From NCBI GenBank assembly GCA_933822405.4, contig CAKOGP040000890.1:172749-236748 (forward strand): DNA of 64,000 nucleotides, written 5' to 3'. The notes beneath the pieces are model-generated. The model was given only the letters and a program-made list of their open reading frames with translations. It was not told the origin of the DNA and ran no database searches. This document shows, piece by piece, positions 1-13,500 of the stretch (the first letter of the stretch is position 1; each line of letters begins with the position of its first letter). The position numbers and the translations under genes were made by a program. This DNA comes from Cylindrotheca closterium. Lineage: Eukaryota; Bacillariophyta; Bacillariophyceae; Bacillariales; Bacillariaceae.

Positions 1-200
1 TATTTGTGCATCCGTTGAACCGTGATCACGCGGGATTGATGTTGGGTCAAAGTAGTCAATCGCGGAGGCACGAACAGAACAAATCGTGTGACACAAAAAG
101 AGAACAGCGTTGTCGACGACGCTTCAATCCATTTCAAAACTTGACGTGGGGTTCTTGTACTGTACAACCCTAATTTATTAACAACACAAACAACAGAACA
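1..200. other. 5' flank of the BSD gene
   Basis: No coding region is visible. The last bases before the ATG at 201 are A/C-rich (runs of aacaacac type), a typical diatom 5' leader. This stretch probably holds the promoter and 5' UTR of the BSD-domain gene. No TATA box can be asserted. Confidence 0.4.
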
Positions 201-1323
201 ATGTCTTCTTGGTTCAGCGCATTTAGCGACACTGTGGCCAGCGTGTCCGAAAAGGTTTCCAACGCCATTCCGCTGGACAGGGAATTGATTGATAAACTCA
301 CGCTCAATACTGACGAAATGAAGGCTACCCGGGAACAATTTGGAGAAGACGCTACTCGCAAGGCTGCTGCGAAAGACCTGCTGGCAAAAATGCTCCCTTG
401 GGGTACCAACGATAAAGAACGAGATATTTTGGTGGACGAATGCAAGGAAGCCATTTTGGCGTTAAGTAGTGATGAGGCCACCTTTTATGGGCCGTTTGAA
501 ATGCCAGAACTCGATGTGAACATGGAGGAGGAGGAAGACGAAAAGAAGAAAAAGAGCAGCGAAAGTGATGACGAAGAAGAAGAAGAAGAGGAGGAAATAG
601 TAGATGAAGAAGATGAGGAGGAGAAACGAAAACGACTATTGCCATCAGAAGAATCACTGGAAAAACTGGCACAACTGGAACCCCTGCCCCCGTTGTTGCA
701 GGACTTTGATCTGGAGTGCCATGTTGGATTGATTCAAATGATATTGAAGGAGGACCCCAAACTGGTTGAAATGCAATCCAACATATCTGGTATGTTTGTT
801 TGTGCTTGACTTGTATTGATTTCCTGAATAGAGTACTTTACTTCTTTGGATTCAGTAATTCCTAACCATCCTTTGATTTGCAGGTGGAGGCAAGAGAGAA
901 GAAATCTTTTGGAGAAATTACTTTTTCCACTGTGCGTACACACGGTACGAAGCTGGATTGAGCATTGACGAAATTTGGTCTTTTTCACCGGAGACTGCGG
1001 AACCTGTGCCAGCTGCTGCTAAAACTGCAGCGGTGCCGCTAGAGACGAATGAAGCGGACGAGGAACAAGTGGTATTTGATGACAAGGACGCAGCATCACC
1101 GCAACCAGCATTTTCACCAGATGATACTGATACTACCGACGAAGCAACACCAGCAGAGCCAGCGGCGGAAACTCCAGAGGCTGCAGAAGAACCAGAAGCA
1201 TTTGACCTAAATAATGGCGACTTCGATTTCTTGGACGATGATGATGACGACGATGATCAGGCAGCTACTGAGCCAGCGATGGATGAACTGGAAGCAGAAA
1301 TTATGGCAGAATTGGAAGGCTAA
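201..1323 (+). CDS. BSD-domain protein (SYAP1-like), two exons
   Basis: Exons 201-789 and 884-1323 (GTATGT donor, TTTGCAG acceptor, phase 1) give 342 aa. The intron splits the BSD domain: residues about 172-222, with the hallmark aromatic pair FW followed by RNYFFH just after the junction. A strongly acidic Glu/Asp/Lys-rich stretch (about 109-143) precedes the domain. The C-terminus is Ala/Pro/Glu-rich with a run of eight Asp. BSD domains occur in TFIIH p62, synapse-associated SYAP1-type proteins and DOS2-like proteins. The N-terminal helix plus a single central BSD domain resembles the SYAP1/DOS2 type more than TFIIH. The function here is not known. The start is the first ATG, in an A-rich context. 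Domain assignment is firm; role is inference. Confidence 0.85.
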
Positions 1324-1544
1324 GAGGATGATTGATTGTACACGTGTACACGTACCTATGCTTAGTCAATAGTATATGTCACTGCATGAATATACATACG
1401 GTAGGATAACAAGAAGAGTAGCAACTGCGTTTTGAATTTCCAAACACTTACTTTTTTATTCGTCTTAGTGAGTCTGTCTGTTGTCGTACTAAGTGTCGCA
1501 AAGTATAAGTGTGAAAACCGTACAGCCTCTAAAGTTGAACAATA

Positions 1545-4500
1545 ATGAACCAACCCAAACCGTACAAACATAAAACCAACATCATGCCAACAGCAACCCC
1601 TGCAACCGCTGCAACCCCGGCACCGGCACCGGCGGAAACACAACCTCTCACGCCGCCCAAGGATGGCGTGGCTCCAACAGGAGCAGCCAGCTGGGAACCT
1701 GTAAGAAAGCGTTTGTTGGGGACAGACATCAAGGTGGCGCTTCAAGCCGCCATGGAGTTGCGGGAGGGGATCGAAATTGTCCACACTGTCGAATTTCCTA
1801 TACTATTATCGGCGTTATTACCAGCATTTACTTCCATTCTCACTACAAGAACGACGCCCAATCCAGACGTTAACTCTCCCGACCACAAATTGCGCAATGT
1901 TGTTTTGGAAATAATATGTCGAATGCCCAGCAACGAGATCTTACGGCCACATGCTCCACACTTGGTAGCTGTTGCCTTGGATATTCTCAATAGAGACTTT
2001 GAAGAGAATGCACTATTGGCTTCCCGTATCATTTTCGACTTGTACAAGGTCTACCGGACACTTCCACAGGATTACGTCCAACCTTACTTGGATTTTGTGC
2101 TCAATTCCTATCGGACTTTGCCGACTTCGGTCCAACGCAATTTTCTATTTCCCGCCTTGGCAACAGTGCCACCCTCCGAAGTGCAATCCAAATCAAATAC
2201 TAGCTTGGACATTGATGCCATGTTGGCGGGGGAAGATTTGTCAACGTCGGCCACTACCGAAGCAGGATCCAAGGAGAATACGCCTAAAAAGAGTGCTTCC
2301 ACTGTCGTGGCAACACCCAGCCCCACCATTACCAAAATGGTCACTTCGCCCGTGCCCCGATTACTACCAAGATCGAATTCCTCTTTCCGCGTATTGACCG
2401 AATGCCCCTTGATTGTCATGCTCATGTTTCAACTCTATCCCAAATTTCTGAGGAGCAACATTCCAGGGCTCATCAATGTCATGATGGAAGCTTTGGCCCT
2501 GAGAGCCCCACCCATTCAATCCATCAAGCAGGGGAATCAAATGATGGATGCCAATGGGAAGCGCCTCTACTTTTCCAGGTGCCGAGAATTGGTGGCGGCC
2601 CAAGCCAAGACTTTATCCTTCTTAACCTACCTGCTGAGAGGATTCTCCAATGACTTGAAGCCGTATGAAGATCGATTGGCAAGCAATGTAGTAGCACTCA
2701 TGTCAACTTGTCCAAGGGAATTTATTAGCACTCGCAAAGAACTCTTGGTGGCTACTCGGCACTTGTTGAATAGTGAATTCCGGAATGGATTCTTTCGGCA
2801 CGTGGATGCGCTGTTGGACGAACGAGTATTGATGGGATCCCATCATCGGTATTCGGAACAAACCATTTTGAGGCCGTTGGGGTACACGACCTTGTCGGAT
2901 TTAGTTCATCACGTACGATCCTTTTTGACCTTGGCGCAAATGTCAAGGGTGGTTTCCATCTTTGCTCGGGTCTTGCATGACTCGTCAATGACGTTGCCCA
3001 TGTCGACACAGTATACAGCAGTCCGAACACTCTTGAGTATTTTGGATATTGTTTTCAACAACAAGGAGCGGGATCCACAAATTGGAAGAGACATTTTGGT
3101 ACGGATACTACGGACATTGGTGGACAAATTGGCGGCTCTAGAAACGAGTCTGGAGACTACCACCAAGCAAGATGACAACAATGCTGGTGACGGCAAGGAG
3201 GGAGAATTGGGCAAGGCAGCACCTTCTAGCGAGGCATCTACGATACAGGGATTGACTCCGTCGGGTGATTCCTCCGAATCTCAAAGGGACCTAAAGAGTA
3301 TGATCCGCGCCATTATCGTGGGACACAAGACCTTGATCTGGTACATTAACAACTATCGAATTCAACGAGAAAAGGAAAAATTGGACAATGCCCCACAGCG
3401 CTTTGGGTCCAATGAAGAAGTAGCGACTGCTCGATTGAAGATTACTCACACGGAACATGCATTGATTGAGAGGTTTATTGTATTGGCCTTTCCATGCATG
3501 AAGTTTTTGAAGGAGGAGAGTCCAGAAAATGAGAATCGAGCCAACAAGATTCCTTCGACGCCGGATCAATACCGCGATGCGCTGACGTACTTTGCAGCAG
3601 CCTTTTCGACTCTGGATGCTTATGATCTTCGACGGACCTTGGGCCGGCGATTGGACCTACTAGTGGATGCCATTACAGAAGACGCAATGCCAATCATTGT
3701 ACCACGTCATTTGCTCGGGGCCAATGCCAAGACCAGTTTCGAATTTTGTACTATGCTTCTCGACTTCTTGGTGGAACGATTGGACGAATTGATAGTTACC
3801 AGGCCGAAAGATGTGTACTTTGTGCCACCACCAACAAGCTGCGGTGGCAACGAACGAGAACGATTAGAGCAGCTGTCCAGTGAAATGGACACTGTAATGG
3901 CGGAAGAGGAAAAACACAATGAACAGAGGTCCAAGGCTTATCTTCAATTGTTTGAAAGAGTACTGAAATCACTGTCAACATTTCCAGACAACGAGCGGGC
4001 GTTGCGACCGCACTTGAAGAAGCTAGTCTCTATTAGCCTTCGGTCCTCGATGGAAAAACCTGATTTCAAAATTGACAATCATTGCATGCTACTGCGGTAT
4101 ATCTTCCGGTCAATTTCTGCTGGAAAGTTTGAGGAGTCTTACAAGGAGATTTTGCCACTCATCCCAAGAGTTCTGAACGGACTGTTTCGGATATTGAGGT
4201 CGACGCAAGATGAAAAGCTACGAAATGTCATTATTGAGCTACTCTTGACAATACCGGCGCGTTTATCGTCACTCCTGCCGCACATGAACCTGCTTCTTCG
4301 TGTCATTACACACGCCTTAGAATCCTTATCTGGAGATTTGGTAAATTTGGGGTATGTTCGAATGATGACTCTTACTTCTTGGTCAGGTTGTATTTTACTC
4401 ACAATATTCTTCCTTGCAGTCTTCGTACTCTCGAGTTTTGGGTTGACAACCTGAATCCCGAGTTCTTGTTTCCAGAGCTCTCCAAGCGCAATCATCAGTT

Positions 4501-7500
4501 CGCATGTCTGATGAAGGCACTCTCGCTGCATCTTCGACCAGCTCCGTATCCATATGGTCTCCTGACCCTCCGTCTACTAGGAAAGCTTGGCGGTAAGAAT
4601 CGCAGGGTGCTGAGGGAACCAATCGATATCTCGGATGTGGATACCATACATCAAAATGTTGCAGAGCTTGGATTTGACTTTGTTTGGACCCTTCCTGATG
4701 AGGCGGAAGAATCAACCGACATGAAAGTGGACGGTACTCCTACATATTCAACGAACCCGTTCTCAATAGAAGTACCAATTATGCGTTGTTTCGAAATTGT
4801 CAAGAGGACAGCACTATGCCCAAGTGCAGCAAAGATCCAGAGACCCTCAAAACCTGGCGACCAATCGAGGGAACGAATCTCATGGAGAGAGAGTGATGAA
4901 TTGTGGAAAGCTGATGTACTGAAGACCGACCTATTGGCGTATTGCGACGATGTCGTAAAGGAAACTAGCCAGAATCAGGTTGAAGCTGCGATGACAGTGC
5001 TTCGCGCAGCTTTGACGAAGATGTTTGTGGTTCAGAACTTCGAAATTAAGAAAATACATATAACGCACGACGAGGAGACAGCGGAACCAGCCGAAGACCG
5101 CCCTGTTGGAAAATCATTTGATATGCAATCGTCGTCACTAATACTCTCAGCGTACGAACATGATTTGAGGATGGTTGGACTCGGGTTGATGTTTGGTTGC
5201 ACGATAGCAGAGATTGGTCAGGAGACAATTTCATTCACAAAGGGATTGCTCACAAACTGTTTCCTTCTTGTTTCGAGCCATCAGATGCACTTTGCAAAAA
5301 TCGATGCCAATGGTTCTACATTGCACCGCCCTGCAACAAACAAATCAGATGGTGAAGGGCAAGAGGATGCTTTAAGTGTCGACTTCGAAGGAGGATCAGG
5401 TTTCCTGAAACCGTTTGGATACTTCGAACAGACAGGGCCCTTGCGGCATGTGACGAACCCGATGTTGCTGAATCAGTCACTCGTTGATTTATTGTCACAA
5501 CCAAGTGTTGGGTGTATCGAAGTTGGAACCGAATTGCTGAAGCATATTTTGTCATTACCAGCGCAACTTGATGCCCAAACCGAGGAAAAAACAGAAGAGA
5601 CGAAGGAAAGCGACACATCCGATCTGGGGCTAGGTTCGATAATATATTTCGAGCACTTGATGCGATCATTGATTGAACAATGCGTTTCAAGTGACTGGGA
5701 TCGCCGGGACGGTCTGTATAGCAGCATCTGCCTGATGATTGAACACCTTGGTGCTTCTTGGGCAAAGAAATACGAATCTGAGATCATGTACGTCGCCTTA
5801 TTCTCTGTAAAGAGCACCCCGAAGGAAATGTCAATCGCGGAAGTGAAAGCGTTTCATTTTATGATTCGGGTTACCTCGGGTCTCTATGGAACTCCAGCTT
5901 GCTTGAAGACACAGAAGGGGCAGTTTGTCTGCGATACACTTTCTAATCCAGATATGCAGGAATCCCAAATTGCACAAGAAACTCAAGAAACTAAGGAGAG
6001 CAACGAGTCGATTAGCAAACCATGTGATGAAGTGATCCAGTCGGTGATTGTGGAAATTGCTTCGACGAAACAAATTGTTCGGTAAGTGATCCATCCATCG
6101 TTTTTGCGACGCCGATTGGGATTTGAACTAAATTGACAATGGGATTGCAGACTAGCAGCGCGATATGTTTTAAAGCACTACATTGTTGGAGCTTTGCCTC
6201 CGAGCGCTTCGGTTGAGCTGCTTCGCAAATATCTGCCATCAATAAAGCGAGTCATTTTCTCGCGGTCGCTGCGACTGCTTCCACTCCTTGAACAGATCGG
6301 AGTTGTGGAAGCACTTTCTGTTATCGTCCAGCAAGTGCCAGATCTATTTCCTCTCGATGACAACCATCTCAAAGCGTTTTTGTCTGAGGTTTTGAAAATG
6401 TCGTCTGTTGCCGATGGTGAGATGACAGATGCAAGTCTGCTTGGCGACGTGATTGATAAGAACGGGATCGCAGTTTCTGCTCAAGCGAGACAGAGCGGGA
6501 ATAGGGATTCTGACGCGTATGCATCGACATTTCCGTCTTCCGGACTTTTCCTACGTCGCGAGTGCATCATGCGAATCAGCGGGTCGAGGGTTGTGATTCC
6601 AGATGAATCGCCACCTGGCATTCAGTTGCGATTTTCCACAATAGCGCTGCTTCGCTTTGTCATAAGGGGTCATGCGAATTCCTTCTTTGACTCGGATTCG
6701 TCTACTCAAATTGGTACGTGCTGCCTTGTTGTTATCTAATCGTGATAACACTTGTTTCTAATCTGTTTCTCTTTGTCCTGTATAAAGGAAACATACGACC
6801 GCATGTCATAAGTCTTCTGTTCCGCTCGTTGGTGTCTCGACCGCTTAAAGCCGTTTCGTTTGCTCATGATGCACTTAAGGATGTTTTATCGCTGAGTGTT
6901 GTCGCTTCAGATGGAGCGGACGGCTCGAAATCGAAGTCCCGCTTGCGAAAGGAGCTACTGCAAACTTGCATTCGTCCAGTATTATTGAACCTTAGAGACT
7001 ATACCAGACTATCATTGCATTTGCTGAGGGGTCTCTCTCGATTGCTTTCACTCCTGTCGTCATGGTTCAACAAGACGCTCGGGGAAAAGTTACTTGATCA
7101 CTTGCAAAAGTGGACTGATCCCAATCGGATGCGAGCTCAGATGATTTGGCGCGAAGGGGAAGAGCCCGATGTAGCCGCGGCGATTATTGATCTCTTTGTG
7201 CTGCTACCCGATGCCGCTCGATGCGTTGAGCCACTCGTGAAAACTACCATCAAGCTAGAGGCCTGTCTTCCTGCCTTCAAGTCCCGTCACATTTTTTCTC
7301 CTTACCGGAAGCCGCTTGCACGCTATCTGAACAAGCATTGCTCCTATACTGTCCCTTTCTTCTTTCAGCGCCTGAAGACGCCGCTGTACAGCGAGCTATT
7401 CCAAGACTTGATCAAGCTGGAGGAGTCCAAACCGCTTCGAGATTTTCTGAGTGGTAAGCAGTTTTCGGTTTCTTTGCTGAGTGTCTGTTTCGAAAGACCA

Positions 7501-10500
7501 CTTGCGATCATTCGCTCTGAAAAAAAGCTTTCTGGGACGTCCCCGCAAAAATCTGCAATGATGAATACTTCAGAACTTCTTTTCGTTCACGGGATCGAGC
7601 CAAGCTTCGTTCCGCCAACTCAACGAGAGGCTGTGCTCAGACAAGACGTCGAGGTGAAGAATAAGAAACTCATCATTCTTCAACAGGAATTCAATCGCGC
7701 ACAAGAGTTTCTCCAAGCAAAAGTAGCCGCGAGCTCTTCTGGTGATACATACGCCAAGGCAGCACTTGATGACGCAAAGCGCAGACATCAAATTGCTAAG
7801 GTTGCTTACGAACGTGGGATAAAGGAATTTCGGAACAGCAAGCAGCGGTGTGCTACTGAACTTGAGAAAATAAAGCAAGCAAGGCTGAAGTCTGAGAAGG
7901 ATGCTAAAAGAGTTGCCTCACGACCAATGAACATTGAAGCTCTAGAATTGCAGTACCAAGGTTTTCGGCTCGTCAAAACACTCATTCAGAATGATGAGAG
8001 CTATTTCAAGGAACACAACGATGTCATTCGGGCTTTACGGTGGCTGTGGCGGAGTAAAGGCAGATATTTGCGTCTGGAGCACGAACAATCCGTGCCGCCA
8101 AGATATCATGGTGAATCAAAGCTACTTGCTTCTTTCTTGGTTCACTACTCCAGAGGATTTCGGAACGATGTCGACTTGCTGTTCGAATTGATTCGTATTT
8201 TTCTCCAGTCAAGTGCAAGCGACTTCTCTTTTGTGCGCACATTTCTCGTCGATTTCGTTTCAAATGGAATATCTGCAGACCAAAGGAAACAAATAATGCA
8301 GCGCTTTTTCATTCTTCTTGCCGGAGAAAGCACGGAAGAGATCAAGACACTGACTGTTCAGCTCGTAGTTTACCCGATGCTTGAGTCCACGTTTTCCAAG
8401 CAGGAAAGCAAAACTTTGCCTCAATCTGGCAATGCCCAAGAACCGAAAGAAAAGGATCCGAAGAAAGCCAATGTGATGGAAATTGATGAAGATTCCAGCT
8501 TCATTGAGGAGGAGGATGTTAAAAAATTTGTACGCGAAGTCCTATTCAACAATGGGAAGATCATCTCTTGTGGAGATCGGCTGAAAATTGAGCTTTTGAG
8601 GCTGGCAAATCTCTTCTTGACAAGAGTTCCACATCATGTCGAGAAGTACGGCCAGGATCTGATCAAATACTGTTGGGGTCTTCTGAAGAGTGACGATACC
8701 ACAACAAAAAGTTGGGCTTATCTTGTCGTCTGTCGCTACGCTTCAGCGCTTGACACCCCATCAAGACTTATTCTACAGGTATACGTAGCTCTCCTTCGAT
8801 CGCACCAACAAGAGGGAAAAGAACTGGTAAGAGAGGCTTTGGATCTATTGGCTCCATCTTTGCCAAAACAATTAAACCGAGATGGTGTCAAGAAAGTTGT
8901 TGACTACACAAGCAGAATCATGTTTGAAGAAGGCAACTCAGTGCCACAGCTAGCTCACATCTGGCATACAGTTGTGAATCACCCGAATGTTTTCTACGAG
9001 TACCGAAGTCAATTTGTCCGCTATATGATCAATTCCTTGAATCGTCTTGGTCTCCCACCGAATTGTCCAGCAGAGAACAGAGCTCTCGCTATCAGAATTG
9101 TTGATCTGGTGATCAAATGGGATAAAAAGCAATCTTTGGATGGTACTCTTTCTACGACGGACATGGGCGGCCAAAAGGGGAAGAAACGACCAGCCAACGA
9201 ATCTACGGAAGATGACCCAGTCGGAGAAAAAAGGAGGAAAACGTCTTCCGGGCCAATTGCGGTTCCATCGACCCCAAAAGAGAAAGGGAAAGACGATAGG
9301 CTTCTTGATGCAGTAATGGTACGATTTTTGTTGAACTGTCAAGCCAGTATGTGGCACGTCACTAACTACTGCTTTTTAGGTTGACACACTTGTAAACTTC
9401 TTGATCCGGTTGAAAATTCTTCTGGCAGACCCAAAGGTCGAATCTATCTTTTTGAAAGCAGATTCTGATCACAGCAAGTTGTTCAAGTCCATTGTGTTGG
9501 AATGGAAGCAGTGTGGAATCCGCCCAGTGTATCTTGAAAAAGTGGTGGCCATGTGCAAGGAAGATAACGCCACCCGTGCTTCAGTAGGCAAGGATGAAGA
9601 CCGGACAAGGAATAAGCTGGGGAGTAAATCAAAATCGAAGACTGCCAATGTTGTCAAAGGGGACAATGGGAAGAAAGTGAACTCAAAGCTATTGTCAGCA
9701 TGTTTGGACATCTTCGTTGTGCTTGCAGAGGTCGCTCCATCCAATCCATTCCTCAAGGCAAACCCATTCCAATTGAACGAAATACTGCTTGCCTCTTTCT
9801 TTCGAGCAAGGCAACCAGAAGAGAATGAGATTCGGGAAAAGTTGCGTCAATTCATCGTTGCGTTCATGGGCGCAAAGAAAGAGAAAAGCAAAGCTATAGA
9901 AATGATTGCAAAGGTCATTACAGTGCAGCTAGAGCAGTTTCTTGTGGATTCGGAATTTGGGTATCGCAGATTCCTTGAAGGAAGTCATGGTTCCACGGAC
10001 ATAAGTCGTCAAACGGGAGATAGATATCGACGAAATTCGATGGATGCTGAACGCTCTGAAGTGATTCTGTCATCGTTTGCTCTTCGCGTCATTCAGGAAG
10101 TAAGCGAGCGCCATTCGAGCTTTCACAAACCGTTCGCTGGTTCGCTGTTGACACTGCTCCAGACACTAGTGAGGAAACATACTGCTGATGCTTCCGCACG
10201 GCAAAAACAAGGCACGGCGCCCTATGCCCCACAAGGCGACTCCATGAGTATCACGCATATGCATCACACCCCAACAGGCGGGATACTGAACGAATCATTT
10301 ATCACAGAGTCTTCGTGTGCTACTTCTTCAGGCCCAAAGACCTCACAGAGCAAGGAGCCGTATCCTTCGTCGGAGTTGAATGAGTTTGATCCTACGATGC
10401 GGTCTGCTGTCATAACTACAGAGCTGCTGGGCTCAAGTGGCATTCCCTACACATTTACAGAGAACAGAAAGATGCTGTTCAGAATACTTGCTGATATTCT

Positions 10501-13500
10501 AGACTCGAGCAACAATTTGCAGCTTTTGTTGGTCGCAGTCCGTGTGATTGGAAAATGGCTGCTTTGCGATCAATTAGGGGGGCCACTTACTGCCGAAGAA
10601 AGAGACAGATTTTTGCAACGCATTGCTTCGTTTGACTACAATGGGCTCCCTGATGTTGTTGCGCAGCCACTTGCAGATATGGTTTCCCATTTTGTAATTG
10701 AAATGTTGAACCAACGGGGACTCAAAATTGAACGTGAGGTCGGGGAATCACAGGATGCACCTTTTATGCCTTTGGTGACTGGAGTCTTACAGATAAAAAA
10801 TGAGCGTGAAGACATTGTTCTTGGCCGATCACTGGTCTCATGTCTTCTGTCTGCCAAGCGTACAACAAGACAGAAGATGCTTGCATTGTTCATTTGTCAG
10901 ACCAACACTGGCGAGAACAATAAAAACGTTGCTTCTGGTGGCATTCCTCTGAGAACCCCGACGGATTTACTTTGGCAACTTCTTTCTAGCGATTTCTCAG
11001 GTCTTGGTGGTAGATATTGGATCGTCGTGTTTGTTGAACTGTTGCTTGGTAATCTTCATTGCCACAATCAACATACGCAGCAGGAGTCTGAAAACACCAA
11101 TTTTTTGATGAAGCGGCAGCTACCACTCCCCCGTCTTTGCCAGACAAATGCTCCTTTGAGATTCTCAGAAGCTGTTCAGTCTGACCACCGTCTTTTCCTC
11201 AACAAGATTCTCCAAAGCAAATCTGATATTGCAGAAGGTGGCAAGCAACTCATTGCTTCCTTACAACAACTGGTACACTGTGATGCCTACACGAGTGAGA
11301 GTCTATTCATTTCACTTCTTGTTGCAAGTTGGGATGCCATTCCCTCTGATGGGATCCGCGTACAGCTCGCAGATGAGATGGAATTGCTCTTGGCCAAACC
11401 ATTTCACTCTCAGTTCTTCAAGCGGACAAGGCTCGATACTGATCACCGCAGTATGAATTCAATACGGTCATACCTCAGCGCCATACATGCAGTTAGTCCA
11501 ATGCCAATTCTGGACATTGATGTGCTCGTGTACCTTGCCGAAACCTATAATTGCTGGTACGAGGTTCTCTCTATTCTAGAAGACCATCTATTAGTTCTTT
11601 CTGGTGCGGATGGAAAGTTATCAAGTGATGGCGTGGCTTTCCGTGAGAGGATACTGCTTGCGATGAGAGAGTGCTACAAGCAACTCGGAGATTCAAATGT
11701 ATATATAAGCCTCGCTCTCAAATCTTGTGAAGTTGCCGAGACTAAACATGCTGCATCACTCGATATCTATGGCAAAGTTGATCGTGCGCTTGATGCATAT
11801 ACAAACTTGGTGAAAACTGTTGAATCAGCCAAGTTGACTCCCACTGAAACAGAAATGGGTCTGTGGGAAGAGCGATGGGTAGATATCAACCGACAACAAT
11901 GTCAATTAGGTGCTGTATCAGAGTATGCGAGGTTGTCAGGAAAAAGCTTGCTCAATCTCGAATCCGCCTGGAAGTTACAGGATTGGGATAGAGTCCGAGA
12001 TCTTTGCTCAACATCGCCGCTTGTAGCTTCTGTTGAGACCGGTGACCCAGCAGTGAAGATGAGCGAAACGCTGCTTGCTGTTTTTGATGGAAAGCTCAGC
12101 GATGTTGAGAATCTACATGCACAGACCGCTCAGTTGTGTCTCTACAAATGGCAGCAACTGCCGAGCTTATCAAGTGCTAGCAATGCTCATGGATCTCTCC
12201 TGCATTATTTTCATCGACTGGTCGAAATACGAGAGTCTGGGCAGATCATGGTCGAAACCAGTAACCACTCAACTGGAAAAACGTTGCCGGATTTGAAAAA
12301 TTTACTCAAGTATGTTTCATTGAATCTTTTTGTACAGCTGTTGCATCGAACTTGGCTCATTTCTTTTTTTCTTCTCAGTGCTTGGAAACATCGGCTTCCG
12401 AATGATTACGAAGACCTTTCAGTTTGGGATGAGTTGTTCACATGGCGCTCTCACATGTTTGATGCAATTACTTCAAACTTCAATTGGAGCGAGCCAGGCA
12501 CGCTCGCAACACTTCATGACCGCCCATGGACAGCAATTCGTATGGCAACAACAGCCAGGAAGCAAGGAATGCGACAGGTAAGTAGCCAGGCCAAAAGGTA
12601 TAGTACAATTTTCTTGTCTCATTTCACCATTGTTTTGTAGACGGCCCTTCTCTTGCTAGACAAACTCACAGGAAACAGAGCTATGGGAGTCTCAGATGCC
12701 TTTTTGAAACTGAGAGAGCAGATCCTATCATACAACAACATTGAAAGCGAGCTTGAGCGTACCGCAGGGTTGAATTTGGTCAACACAACGAACTTGTCCT
12801 ACTTTGATCAGTCGCAAAAAGGCGAGCTTTTTAGACTAAAGGCAATCTTTTTGGCTTCATTGGGGAGAACGTTGAAGGCGAGCCAAGCCTACTGCCATTC
12901 TGTCAAAATTTGTCCTTCGCTTGCAAAGTCATGGATCAGTTGGGGAGGTCTTTGTTCAACACTCGGAACGATGGCAGAGCGACAAGCACAACAGATAGGG
13001 AATAAAGCTGGACCTGAGAAGGCAAAAGAGCCACGTGCCGAAACGGCAAAGAAGGTTGCACAGTACTTGGCTCAAGCAATGGGCTGCTATATTGAGGCCA
13101 TTCAGATCAATGTTGATGAGAAATCTCGCATGCATCTACCGAAATGCCTTTGGATGTTGACAAGAGATGGCATTGCACCAGGTGTACTATGCCAAACACT
13201 AGAAAATAGAGGTACGAAATTACCTCCTTGGGTATGGCTACCATGGATCCCCCAATTGTTGACTGGGCTCTGCAGAATTGAAGGTCGATCAATCAAGGCA
13301 GTCTTGAGCAGGGTTGTTAAGGCGTATCCGCAAGCTGTCTATTATTCGTTGCGAGCCTTCTACTTAGAACGGAGGGATGTTGAACGAGCCAAAGGCACCC
13401 CTTCTCCAGGGCAACAAATGGCATCAGTTGCTCATGCAGAAGATTTGATGTCCACGCTTCGCAAGTCACACGCATCACTTTGGAGCTCACTGGAGGCCAT

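Noticed and set aside
352..672. Minus frame rich in His/Leu/Pro
   Set aside because: Antisense of the acidic Glu/Asp run of the BSD gene.
7440..7560. Possible extra intron in TRRAP starting at the GTAAGC near 7452
   Set aside because: The frame stays open through the region and no better-conserved join was evident, so it was kept as coding; cDNA would decide.
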